DNA of 64,000 nt from Variovorax sp. (GTDB taxonomy: Bacteria; Pseudomonadota; Gammaproteobacteria; Burkholderiales; Burkholderiaceae_C): assembly GCA_017744935.1 (NCBI GenBank), contig JAGIAI010000003.1, positions 93,202 through 157,201 of the forward strand. The letters run 5' to 3'. Of the stretch, positions 44,595 to 52,104 are shown piece by piece. The notes beneath the pieces are model-generated. The model did no database searches, was not told the DNA's origin, and was given only the letters and a program-made list of their open reading frames with translations. Every line of letters starts with the position of its first letter. Within the stretch, counting starts at the first letter, position 1. A program made the translations under genes and the position numbers.

Positions 44595-44785
44595 TCGTTG
44601 GCCGGTATCCGGGCTGGCAGCGCGACCCTCGTCGCCTTCCCAGCTGCCTGTTTCAGGGCAGCCAGTGGCTGATTGACGAGGGCGGCGTCCGTGTGATGGA
44701 CGCCGTCTGCTTGACCGTTGCGGGGGCAGCGCAGGCTGGCCTGAATCCAGGGAGGACATCGGCTCCTGCTTCCCGTTGAACTGCG
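44595..44785 (-). promoter_or_regulatory. Cobalamin riboswitch upstream of btuB
   Basis: Read on the minus strand, the btuB leader shows the conserved elements in order. First is a GGGAAGCAGGAGCC-like 5' block (about 44760-44775), then CCCCGCAACGGTCAAGC (core, about 44710-44725), then AGCCACTGGCTG (44660-44672) and GGGAAGGCGACGAGGG. The B12 box AGCCCGGATACCGGCC is at about 44600-44617. A further hairpin (CATGCC/GGCATG, about 44566-44590) lies between the box and the ATG. Adenosylcobalamin binding should lower btuB operon expression. Exact ends are approximate. Confidence 0.92.
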
Positions 44786-44860
44786 GCGCGTGAACCACGC
44801 CGCGAGCACCAACGCGCGAGATTGTAAAGTCAGTCCCACCGGAACCTACAATCGCCCCCC

Positions 44861-45085
44861 ATGCCTGCACCGAGCCGTATTGACCAGATCGCCGAGCGCG
44901 TCGAACGCCTGCTCGTGCGCCATGAAGAAGTACAGCGCACCAACGCGTTGCTGCAGGACCAGGTGGAAGCGCTCACCCGGGAGCGCGATGCGCTCAAGTC
45001 GCGGCTGGCCGCGGCGCGCACGCGCCTCGATGCCCTCCTCGATCAGCTGCCGGCCGATCCCACGCAAGACCCTGAATCCCGTTGA
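44861..45085 (+). CDS. Short coiled-coil protein, ZapB-like
   Basis: A 74-residue almost entirely helical protein with heptad pattern (QIAERVERLLVRHEEVQ, LQDQVEALTRERDALKSRL). It resembles ZapB/DUF904 division proteins that link to ZapA. Its TGA overlaps the zapA ATG by one base, which supports a shared division function. Sequence identity with enteric ZapB cannot be judged here, so no symbol is given. Confidence 0.82.
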   Translation: MPAPSRIDQIAERVERLLVRHEEVQRTNALLQDQVEALTRERDALKSRLAAARTRLDALLDQLPADPTQDPESR

Positions 45086-45414
45086 TGAACCAAATCGAAG
45101 TCCAGATCATGGGCCAGAGCTATCTGCTCGGCTGCCCCGAAGGCGGCGAAGCCCAGCTGCGCGAGGCAGTGGAACGCGTCGATGCCGCCATGTGCAAGAT
45201 CCGGGACGCCGGCAAGGTGAAGGCCCGGGACCGCATCGCGGTGCTGGCCTCGCTCAACCTGGCCTTCGACCTGGTGCAACGCGAGGCGCAACCGGCCCCC
45301 GCGCCTGCAGCCGCCCCTGTCGCCGACGCCGGCGCAGCCCCGGACGATGCACGCGCGGCGCAACTGATTCAGCGTCTGGATCAGGCCCTCGCGGGCGACG
45401 GACATTTGCTCTGA
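45085..45414 (+). CDS. zapA: Cell division protein ZapA
   Basis: ZapA binds and bundles FtsZ filaments at midcell. The 109-residue protein starts with the ZapA globular domain (QIEVQIMGQSYLLGCPEGGEAQL, AVERVDAAMCKIRDAGKVKARDRIAVLASLNL split by a short loop). It continues as a helix interrupted by an Ala/Pro-rich linker (APAPAAAPVADAGAAP). The ATG at 45085 is chosen over a TTG one codon earlier. In many proteobacteria zapA precedes 6S RNA, as it does here. Confidence 0.94.
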   Translation: MNQIEVQIMGQSYLLGCPEGGEAQLREAVERVDAAMCKIRDAGKVKARDRIAVLASLNLAFDLVQREAQPAPAPAAAPVADAGAAPDDARAAQLIQRLDQALAGDGHLL

Positions 45415-45452
45415 ACACTTCGCCGGGCGCCCCGGGCAGGAGTAAAATCACA

Positions 45453-45632
45453 CCTGTCTGCGGTGCGCGCTGGGCTCTATATGTCCTTGTACCAATGCTC
45501 CACGGAGCAGGGCTTGGTATATCGCTCGGCGGGTGTGATCATCTCGCGTCAGATGAACCCGAAGCCTTGCTGCCCTCGCCCACCTGAACCCCGGTTCAGG
45601 CTGCGAGTCCGGCCCACACTCGCAGACACCTA
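45453..45632 (+). ncRNA. ssrS: 6S RNA
   Basis: 6S RNA binds housekeeping RNA polymerase by mimicking an open promoter. It is recognised by position just after zapA and by structure. The 5' end TGTCTGCG (45455-45462) pairs perfectly with CGCAGACA (45621-45628). AGCCTTGCTGCCCTCGCC is followed by CACCTGAACCCCGGTTCAGG, the 3'-arm hairpin seen in other 6S RNAs. Long internal arms leave a central bubble. A -10-like TAAAAT lies at 45443-45448, about seven bases before the 5' end. Ends are approximate. Confidence 0.88.
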
Positions 45633-45638
45633 TTCATG

Positions 45639-45670
45639 AAAGCCACGGCCCCATCGGGTCGTGGCTTTTT
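45639..45670 (+). terminator. Rho-independent terminator of 6S RNA
   Basis: A GC-rich stem (AAGCCACGGCCC / GGGTCGTGGCTT, one G-T pair) with a short loop is followed by a run of T at 45665-45670. It sits right after the 6S RNA 3' end. Confidence 0.85.
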
Positions 45671-45750
45671 GCATTGCGCTTGACGTCGCGCAAGCCGATG
45701 GCCGTCATCTCGCTTAAAGTGGCCGGTTCATCCTTAGGAGAGAAAACGCC

Positions 45751-46194
45751 ATGTTCCAGCGCATCCTGGTTGCCACCGACGGCTCGGATCTGTCGAAGAA
45801 GGCCGTGACGAGCGCCATCGGCCTCGCCGCGCAAAACGGTTCGGAACTCATCGCGCTCACGGTGGTCCCCCGCTACCCCACCAGCTACTTCGACGGCGCT
45901 GCCGTCTTTACGCCCGAAGACATCGGCCGCATCGAGAAGCAGTGGTCCGACGCGGCGCAGGCGGCGCTCGACGCGGTCGCCGCCGAGGCGCGCGCGGCCG
46001 GCGTGACGGTCAAGACCTCGGTCATCAGCTCCGACCTCGTCGGCGAGGCCATCATCAATGCCGCGAAGAAGCACGAGGCCAACCTGATCGTGATGGCGTC
46101 GCACGGCCGCAAGGGCATCAAGCGCCTGCTGCTGGGGAGCGAAACCCAGCATGTCCTTACGCATTCCGAGCTTCCTGTTTTGGTACTGCGCTGA
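45751..46194 (+). CDS. Universal stress protein, copy 1
   Basis: A 147-residue single-domain UspA protein. ILVATDGSDLSKKAV at the N-terminus and the ATP-binding motif MASHGRKGIKRLLLGSETQHVL (G-2x-G-9x-G-S/T type) near the C-terminus suggest an ATP-binding subtype. Family members help survival in stress and stationary phase. AGGAGA lies eight bases before the ATG. A second copy follows 61 bases downstream; the two are only moderately alike. Confidence 0.94.
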   Translation: MFQRILVATDGSDLSKKAVTSAIGLAAQNGSELIALTVVPRYPTSYFDGAAVFTPEDIGRIEKQWSDAAQAALDAVAAEARAAGVTVKTSVISSDLVGEAIINAAKKHEANLIVMASHGRKGIKRLLLGSETQHVLTHSELPVLVLR

Positions 46195-46255
46195 TCACGG
46201 TTTATAACGAGCATGCGGCGCTTGGCCGCATCGCGAGACGCAAGAAAGGAAGCGA

Positions 46256-46681
46256 ATGAAGATACTGATCGCCGTCGACGGCAGCCTCCACACGCAGAAG
46301 GCCATCGACTACCTGGCCAAGTACCGCCAGATGTTCGTCGAAGGCAATGAACTCGTGGTGGTGCACGTGTGCATCGGCGTGCCAGGGCACGTGGCCCGGC
46401 ATCTCAGCAAGGGAACCATCGCGGAGTACTACACGGAAGAAACGGCGAAGGTGATCGACCCCGTCAAGGCCCAGCTCGCCAAGCACAACATCACCAACTA
46501 CCGCACCGACGAGCGCCACGGCCATGCGGCCGAGGAAATCATCAAGTCGGCCAACGAGCACGGCGTGGAGCTGATCGTGATGGGCACGCACGGCCACGGC
46601 CTGATCGGCCGCGCCCTCATGGGCTCGGTGGCCACCAAGGTGGTGGCCGAGACGGACATCTCCGTCCTCCTGGTTCAGTAA
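46256..46681 (+). CDS. Universal stress protein, copy 2
   Basis: A 141-residue UspA-domain protein with ILIAVDGSLHTQKAIDYL at the start and the nucleotide-binding motif MGTHGHGLIGRALMGSVATKVV near the end. AAGGAAG precedes the ATG. Its sequence differs clearly from copy 1, so this is not a recent duplication. It ends five bases before the convergent malonyl-CoA ligase stop. Confidence 0.94.
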   Translation: MKILIAVDGSLHTQKAIDYLAKYRQMFVEGNELVVVHVCIGVPGHVARHLSKGTIAEYYTEETAKVIDPVKAQLAKHNITNYRTDERHGHAAEEIIKSANEHGVELIVMGTHGHGLIGRALMGSVATKVVAETDISVLLVQ

Positions 46682-46686
46682 GAGCC

Positions 46687-48246
46687 TCAGGCGCTCGCGA
46701 ACAGCCCCTTGTGCTGTTCGCGCAGCAGCGCCTTCTGCACCTTGCCCATCGCATTGCGCGGCAGTTCGGCCACCACGAAGCAGCGCTTGGGAATCTTGAA
46801 GTTCGCGAGCCTGGCCTTGAGATCGGCGACGATCGCGTCGGCATCGAGCGCGGCCCCCGCCTTGGGAATCACGATGGCCACGCCGACCTCGCCGAAATCC
46901 GGATGCGGCACGCCGACCACGGCGCTCTCGGCGACCCCGGGCATCTCGTTGATGTAGCCCTCGATCTCGGCCGGATAGACGTTGTAGCCGCCACTGATGA
47001 TCAGGTCCTTGCTGCGCCCCACGATGGTCACGTAGCCGAGCGCATCGATCTTGCCCACGTCGCCGGTCTTGAAGTAGCCATCGGGCGTGAACTCCTCCTT
47101 CGTTTTCTCGGGCATGCGCCAATAGCCCGCGAATACATTGGGGCCGGCGACTTCGATATGCCCGATCTCGTCGGTCGGACAGGGCTGGCCGTGGTCGTCG
47201 CGCACCCGCAGCCGCACCCCCGGCAAGGGGAATCCGACCGTACCGCCGCGCCGCGCGCCCTGCACCGCGCTGTAGGGGTTGGAGGTGAGCATGGCCGTTT
47301 CGCTCATGCCGTAGCGCTCCAGGATCGTGTGGTCGGTGCGCTCGCGCCATTCGTTGAAGGTCTCGATCAGGAGCGGCGCGGACCCCGAGATGAAGAGGCG
47401 CATGTTGCTGCAGGCCTCGCGCGTGAGGCCCGGCTCGGCCAGCATGCGTACATAGAGCGTCGGCACGCCCATGAACACCGTCGCCTCCGGCAGCCGCGCG
47501 ACCACGCGGCGCGGATCGAAGCGATTGAGCCAGATCATCCGGCTGCCGCTGATGAGCGCGCCATGGATCGCGACGAACAGGCCGTGCACGTGGAAGATGG
47601 GCAGCGCGTGGATCAGCACGTCGCCGTCGCCCCGCTTCGACGAACGCCAGCCCCAGTAGTCCTTGAGCACCGCGGCGTTCGACAGCAGGTTGCGGTGCGA
47701 CAGCATCGCGCCCTTGCTGCGCCCCGTGGTGCCGCTCGTGTAGAGGATGGCCGCCATGTCGTCGGGGTTCCGGTGCGCGACGGTGTGCTGGTCGCTGCAC
47801 TGCGCCGCCACTTCGAGCAGCGTGCCGGTGCGGTCGTCGTCCAGCGTGAAGACATGGCGCGTGCCGGCCGCGGTCGCGATCGGCGCGACCCAGCCGGCGT
47901 TGGCGCTGCTGCAGACCACCACCGCCGGCTCCGCATTGCCGATGAAGTATTCGATCTCCGCCTGCCGGTACGCCGTGTTCAGCGGCAGGAAGACGAAGCC
48001 TGCGCGCAGCGTGGCGAGGTACAGCAGCATCGCCTCGACGGACTTCTCGACCTGCACCGCGATGCGCGCGCCCTCTTCCAGCTTCAGCGCGGCGAGCAGG
48101 TTCGCGATCATCGCGCTCGCCCGCTCGAGGTCGCGCCACGAGTAGTAGAGGCCGTCATCCGTCTCGACCGCGATCGCGTCGAGATCCGAGGGGAAGGCCG
48201 CGCGCAGGGCGGCGAAGAGATTGGCGTTCGTTGTCGTATCGGTCAT
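46687..48246 (-). CDS. matB: Malonyl-CoA synthetase MatB
   Basis: An AMP-forming ligase of 519 residues. ILYTSGTTGRSKGAMLSHRNL near residue 165 is the phosphate-binding motif. GVPTLYVRML, RYGMSETAMLTSNP, FKTGDVGKID and the C-terminal lysine in LPRNAMGKVQKALLRE follow. The RYGMSE(T/A)-type block and the neighbouring malonyl-CoA decarboxylase identify it as MatB, which makes malonyl-CoA from malonate, ATP and CoA. It is the last gene of a matA-Bug-matB operon. Confidence 0.9.
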   Translation of the reverse strand: MTDTTTNANLFAALRAAFPSDLDAIAVETDDGLYYSWRDLERASAMIANLLAALKLEEGARIAVQVEKSVEAMLLYLATLRAGFVFLPLNTAYRQAEIEYFIGNAEPAVVVCSSANAGWVAPIATAAGTRHVFTLDDDRTGTLLEVAAQCSDQHTVAHRNPDDMAAILYTSGTTGRSKGAMLSHRNLLSNAAVLKDYWGWRSSKRGDGDVLIHALPIFHVHGLFVAIHGALISGSRMIWLNRFDPRRVVARLPEATVFMGVPTLYVRMLAEPGLTREACSNMRLFISGSAPLLIETFNEWRERTDHTILERYGMSETAMLTSNPYSAVQGARRGGTVGFPLPGVRLRVRDDHGQPCPTDEIGHIEVAGPNVFAGYWRMPEKTKEEFTPDGYFKTGDVGKIDALGYVTIVGRSKDLIISGGYNVYPAEIEGYINEMPGVAESAVVGVPHPDFGEVGVAIVIPKAGAALDADAIVADLKARLANFKIPKRCFVVAELPRNAMGKVQKALLREQHKGLFASA

Positions 48247-48276
48247 GTTCGCGGAACGGGGGGTGCTGCCTTTGTT

Positions 48277-49266
48277 TTACTCGACTTTGGCGCCGGAATC
48301 CTTGACCACGGCGGCCCAGCGCTTGATCTCGGCGTTCACGAAGGCGCCGTACTGCGGGCCGGTGAGATGGGGGATCTCCGAGCCGTTGGCGGCCCAGATC
48401 GACTTGAGCTCGTCGGTCGCCAGGGACTTGTTCATGTCGTCGACGATCCGGGCCTGCACCTCGGCCGGCGTTCCCTTGGGCGCCCACAGGCCGTACCAGG
48501 TGGTCACGGTGTAGTCGGGCAGGCCCACCTCGGCCGCGCAGGGCACGTCCGGCAACGCCGGATTGCGCCGTGTGCCGGCCACCATCAGCGCCTTGATGCG
48601 GCCCGCCTTGATGTGCTGCGACGACGAGCCGAGGCCGTCGAACATGACATCGACGTTGCCCGCGATCAGGTCCTGCAGCGCCGGCCCGGCGCCGCGGTAC
48701 GGGATGTGGGTGATGAAGGTGCCCGTCTGCAGCTTGAACAGCTCGCCCGCGAGGTGGTGCGAGGTGCCCGCGCCGGCCGAGGCGTAGTTGAGCTTGCCGG
48801 GGTTCTGCTTCGCATAGGCGACGAAGTCCTTGAGCGTCGGCGCGCCCACGCGCTTCGGATTGACCACGACCACCTGCGGCACGTTGGCCAGCAGCAGCAG
48901 CGGCACGAAGTCCTTCTCCAGGTCGTAGTCCAGCTTCGGGTAGATCGACGGCGCGATCGCGTGGTGCACCGCGCCCATGAACAAGGCGTAGCCGTCCGGC
49001 GGGGCCTTGGCCGCGATGCTGGCCCCCACGGTGCCGCCGGCGCCGCCGCGGTTGTCGATCACGAGCGTCTGGCTCGTGATCCGGCTGAACTGCGCCGAGA
49101 GCGGCCGCGCGAAGGCGTCCGTGCCGCCACCGGCCGGGAACGGCACGATCATCGTGACCGGCCGCGTCGGCCAGCCGGCCTGCGCGCGCGCGCCTCCGGC
49201 CAGGGCCGCGGCGCCCGCAGCCATCGCGAGCTGCAACACGTCGCGCCTGTGGAATCCTGGGGTCAT
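48277..49266 (-). CDS. Bug/TctC-family binding protein of the malonate operon
   Basis: A 329-residue secreted binding protein. After a twin-residue signal (FHRRDVLQLAMAAGAAAL) come GWPTRPVTMIVPFPAGGGTDAF and VIDNRGGAGGTVGA, the Bug ligand loops. It lies between the malonyl-CoA decarboxylase and synthetase genes (gaps of 79 and 30 bases), so malonate or a close dicarboxylate is a reasonable ligand guess. No TctAB partner or dicarboxylate permease is present. Confidence 0.9.
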   Translation of the reverse strand: MTPGFHRRDVLQLAMAAGAAALAGGARAQAGWPTRPVTMIVPFPAGGGTDAFARPLSAQFSRITSQTLVIDNRGGAGGTVGASIAAKAPPDGYALFMGAVHHAIAPSIYPKLDYDLEKDFVPLLLLANVPQVVVVNPKRVGAPTLKDFVAYAKQNPGKLNYASAGAGTSHHLAGELFKLQTGTFITHIPYRGAGPALQDLIAGNVDVMFDGLGSSSQHIKAGRIKALMVAGTRRNPALPDVPCAAEVGLPDYTVTTWYGLWAPKGTPAEVQARIVDDMNKSLATDELKSIWAANGSEIPHLTGPQYGAFVNAEIKRWAAVVKDSGAKVE

Positions 49267-49345
49267 CTTGCTTGTCTCCTCTTTCTGTTGTGATTGCCAT
49301 GCGCCGGGGCCTGCGGCGCCGATCGGTCGGCCCTTCTCGACCCGG

Positions 49346-50773
49346 TCAGTCGCCGAGAAACAGATCGTCGATGCTGCCAGAGACCGCCACCTTGCCCTGC
49401 GCCAGCAGCGCGCGGTGCTTGTCGAGCCGCTTGAGATCGTAGAGGTAGTTGACCATCAGCCCGTAGGACTGCTTCATGCCCTTCGCGGAAGGATCGCCGG
49501 CCCAGTTCAGCCGCTCCACCCGCGCGCCGTTGCCCAGGTGGAAGCGCGCGACCGCGTCGACCGGCTTGCCGTCGGCTGTCGCGCGGCCGAGGTATTCGGC
49601 CGCCGAGTTGAGCAACAGCTGCCGCACCGGCGAGCGGGCATCGAGCGCGCCGGGCTCGTCGGCGGCCGCGAGGAAGCGCTCGGCCGTGGGCGGCAGCGAG
49701 CCGACCACGCGGCCGAGTTCCGTGGCGCGCTTGTCGTCGAGGCGTTCCAGCATGGAAGCCGCGTGCTTGGCGAGCCACGCGCGAAAGCCCGGGATCGGCG
49801 ACAGGGTCGCGAAGGTCTTCAGGCGCGGGAGCTCGTCCTGCAGGGTCTCGACCACGCGCTTGATCAGGGAATCGCCGAAGCTCACGCCCCGCAGGCCGGT
49901 CTGCGTGTTGCTGATCGAATAGAAGATCGCGGTGGTGGCCTTCTCGGGCTTCGTCGCGGCGGCCGCCTCGTCGAGCAGCGGTCCGATGCCCTCGCTGACA
50001 TGGTCGACCAGCGCCACCTCGACGAAGATCAGCGGCGTGTTGGGCAGGCGCGGATGGAAGAAGCCATAGCACCGGCGGTCGCTGTCGAGCCGGTTCTTGA
50101 CGTCGGCCCAGCTCTTGATGTCATGCACCGCCTCGTACTGGATCAGCTTCTCGATGAGCGAGGCCGGCGAATCCCAGCTGATGCGGCGCAGGTCCAGGAA
50201 GGCCACGTCGAACCAGGTCGAGAACAGGTGTTCGAGCTCGGCGTCCAGCGGCAACAGCCGGCGATCGCCCTTGAGATGCGGCAGCAACTGGGCGCGCAGG
50301 TCGACCAGGAAACGCATGCCATCAGGCTCGACCGCGAAGCGCTGGAGCAGCCGCGCGCGCGGCGACACCAGCGCGCGCCGCAGGTGGACCTCGGCCTGGC
50401 CTTCGTCGGGCGTGCCGACTGCCGCTTCGTGGCGGTCGCGGGCGTGGCTGAGTTTCTGCACGTCGGGCGCGAAACGCTCGCTCATGAGCAGCCAGATGTC
50501 GCGCCGCTCGTCGAGCTCGCGGCCCGCGTACCACTGCACGAACTCGTGTGCGCGGCGCCCGCCCTCCACCTCGCTCACGCTCGGGTCGACGACCGCCTGC
50601 AGCTCGGCCAGCGCACGCCGCAGGGCGCGCGGCGCCAGCGCCTCGCCGGCGCGGCGCAGTGTCGCCTCAAGCCGCTCGGAAAGCGGACGCGGCCCGGCGG
50701 ACGGCCTGGCTTCGGGAGTGGCGCCCGGCTTCAGGCGCGTGACGTTGCGTGTGATCCAGTCGCTGGCATTCAT
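49346..50773 (-). CDS. matA: Malonyl-CoA decarboxylase MatA
   Basis: A 475-residue enzyme that turns malonyl-CoA into acetyl-CoA and CO2. An N-terminal helical domain is followed by the GNAT-like catalytic domain with CYGFFHPRLPNTPLIFVEVAL, FYSISNTQTGLRGVSFG and LKTFATLSPIPGFR, the region of the catalytic serine. Length and motifs match the MLYCD/MatA family. It is the first gene of the malonate operon. No GntR regulator (MatR) is adjacent. Confidence 0.93.
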   Translation of the reverse strand: MNASDWITRNVTRLKPGATPEARPSAGPRPLSERLEATLRRAGEALAPRALRRALAELQAVVDPSVSEVEGGRRAHEFVQWYAGRELDERRDIWLLMSERFAPDVQKLSHARDRHEAAVGTPDEGQAEVHLRRALVSPRARLLQRFAVEPDGMRFLVDLRAQLLPHLKGDRRLLPLDAELEHLFSTWFDVAFLDLRRISWDSPASLIEKLIQYEAVHDIKSWADVKNRLDSDRRCYGFFHPRLPNTPLIFVEVALVDHVSEGIGPLLDEAAAATKPEKATTAIFYSISNTQTGLRGVSFGDSLIKRVVETLQDELPRLKTFATLSPIPGFRAWLAKHAASMLERLDDKRATELGRVVGSLPPTAERFLAAADEPGALDARSPVRQLLLNSAAEYLGRATADGKPVDAVARFHLGNGARVERLNWAGDPSAKGMKQSYGLMVNYLYDLKRLDKHRALLAQGKVAVSGSIDDLFLGD

Positions 50774-50895
50774 GTGATCGGTCCGACCCTTCGTTGCGCA
50801 CGATGACTCTCGGCAAAAGAGTCATCTTAGGTGAACCGTGACTGAATCCTTCCCGCCGGCCGGCGATAAATCCCGCCATCCGGCCGCTCGCCCCG

Positions 50896-52104
50896 TCAGC
50901 GCGCGGCCTGCATCACGTCGCAATCGACGATCCTGAACTCGACCCGGCGGTCCAGAGCGTCGACCGCATCGTCGGTGCCGCTGCCGATGATGTTCTCCCG
51001 GAAGCCCTTGCCGCTGGGCGTGGTGCGCGTGCCGAGCACGGCCGCCTCGCCGACCAGCCGCTGCTGGATGGTCCGGGCCCGCTGCAGCGAGAGCGTGTCG
51101 TTGTAGCCCACCGGGCCCGTGTGGCTGGTGTGGCCGATGATGTCCATGCAGACCTTGGCATCCGCGCTCGCCCTGGCGATCTCGCGCAGCCACATCGGAT
51201 AAGGGCCGCTGATCTTCTGCTCCGACCAGAACACCGTGCTGTTCGGATTGAAGAGGAACTTCACGCCGAGCTGCTGATTGGCAATGCCGTAGGCCACGAG
51301 CCTGCCGAAAGCCCGCTCGGCCTCGGGACCGCGCCCCAGCTTGGCCGAGCTCAGGTAGAGGCCGTTGAGCACGCGCAGCTGCTCGCCGACTGCGCTGTCG
51401 GCGGCGGCGCTGTAGCCGGCGAGCGCGTCCTGGTAGCGCTCGGCGTTGTACGCGGCGGTGGCGTCCTTGATCAGCGGCGCCACGGCAAGGCGCTCGAGGT
51501 AGTACGCATCCGCCTTCTGCCCGGGCGCCGTGGCGCTGGTGCGCACGTAGCCTTCGACCACGCGGTCCTTCGTGGGCATCGGCGTGTCGCGGTCATAGCG
51601 CAGCGGCGTGTGGTCCAGGCCCTCGTCGCGGGTGATGGCGGAGGACTGCGCCACCACGTTGCCGCTGGCCAGTTCGGTCAGGGCCAGGTCGATGCGCATC
51701 GGCCCGCGCGGCTGGTCGACGGCCAGCCGCGTCATCGTGCCGGTAAGCAGGTAGCGCGCCTTGTCGAGGTTGTCGCGCTGAAACGGCACCAGTTGAAGGG
51801 ACTCCTTCTGCCCCAGCCGGTCGGTCACGCGGTCCTGCAGCAGTTGCGTGGCGGCCGTCTGCTGGCCGCTTCCCGCATCGATCATCGGGTCGAGCATCAC
51901 GCCGCGCTTGCCGCCCATCCGGGCCAGGAAGCCGGGCATCGTCTGCGTCTGCGTCACGAGGCCGTCGGTGGACTGGACGACGGCCTCGTCGAAGGGAAGC
52001 TCGGCCCGGGGCGGCGGCGCCGTCGCGGCACAGCCGCCCAGCAGCGCGGCCAGGCCGAACGCGGACAGGGCGCCCCACCAGCGAATGAAGGTCGTGGTCA
52101 TCAT
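50896..52104 (-). CDS. OmpA-family lipoprotein linked to a Ser/Thr kinase
   Basis: A 402-residue envelope lipoprotein. The signal peptide ends in lipobox LLGGC near residue 25. The middle part resembles a FlgO/LpoB-like and tetratricopeptide-type region (AYNAERYQDALAGYSAAADSA). The C-terminal OmpA peptidoglycan-binding domain has DIIGHTSHTGPVGYNDTLSLQRA and DRRVEFRIVD. Its ATG overlaps the kinase stop (52101-52104), so the two are translationally coupled. A role in sensing or anchoring near the cell wall is inferred. Confidence 0.85.
   Translation of the reverse strand: MMTTTFIRWWGALSAFGLAALLGGCAATAPPPRAELPFDEAVVQSTDGLVTQTQTMPGFLARMGGKRGVMLDPMIDAGSGQQTAATQLLQDRVTDRLGQKESLQLVPFQRDNLDKARYLLTGTMTRLAVDQPRGPMRIDLALTELASGNVVAQSSAITRDEGLDHTPLRYDRDTPMPTKDRVVEGYVRTSATAPGQKADAYYLERLAVAPLIKDATAAYNAERYQDALAGYSAAADSAVGEQLRVLNGLYLSSAKLGRGPEAERAFGRLVAYGIANQQLGVKFLFNPNSTVFWSEQKISGPYPMWLREIARASADAKVCMDIIGHTSHTGPVGYNDTLSLQRARTIQQRLVGEAAVLGTRTTPSGKGFRENIIGSGTDDAVDALDRRVEFRIVDCDVMQAAR

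Noticed and set aside
44502..44870. N-terminal extension of btuB through the leader
   Set aside because: The extension would translate the cobalamin riboswitch. The signal peptide starts at 44501.
46369..49293. 974-codon plus-strand open frame across matB and the Bug gene
   Set aside because: Low-complexity R/H/A composition and no motif; it lies antisense to well-supported genes.
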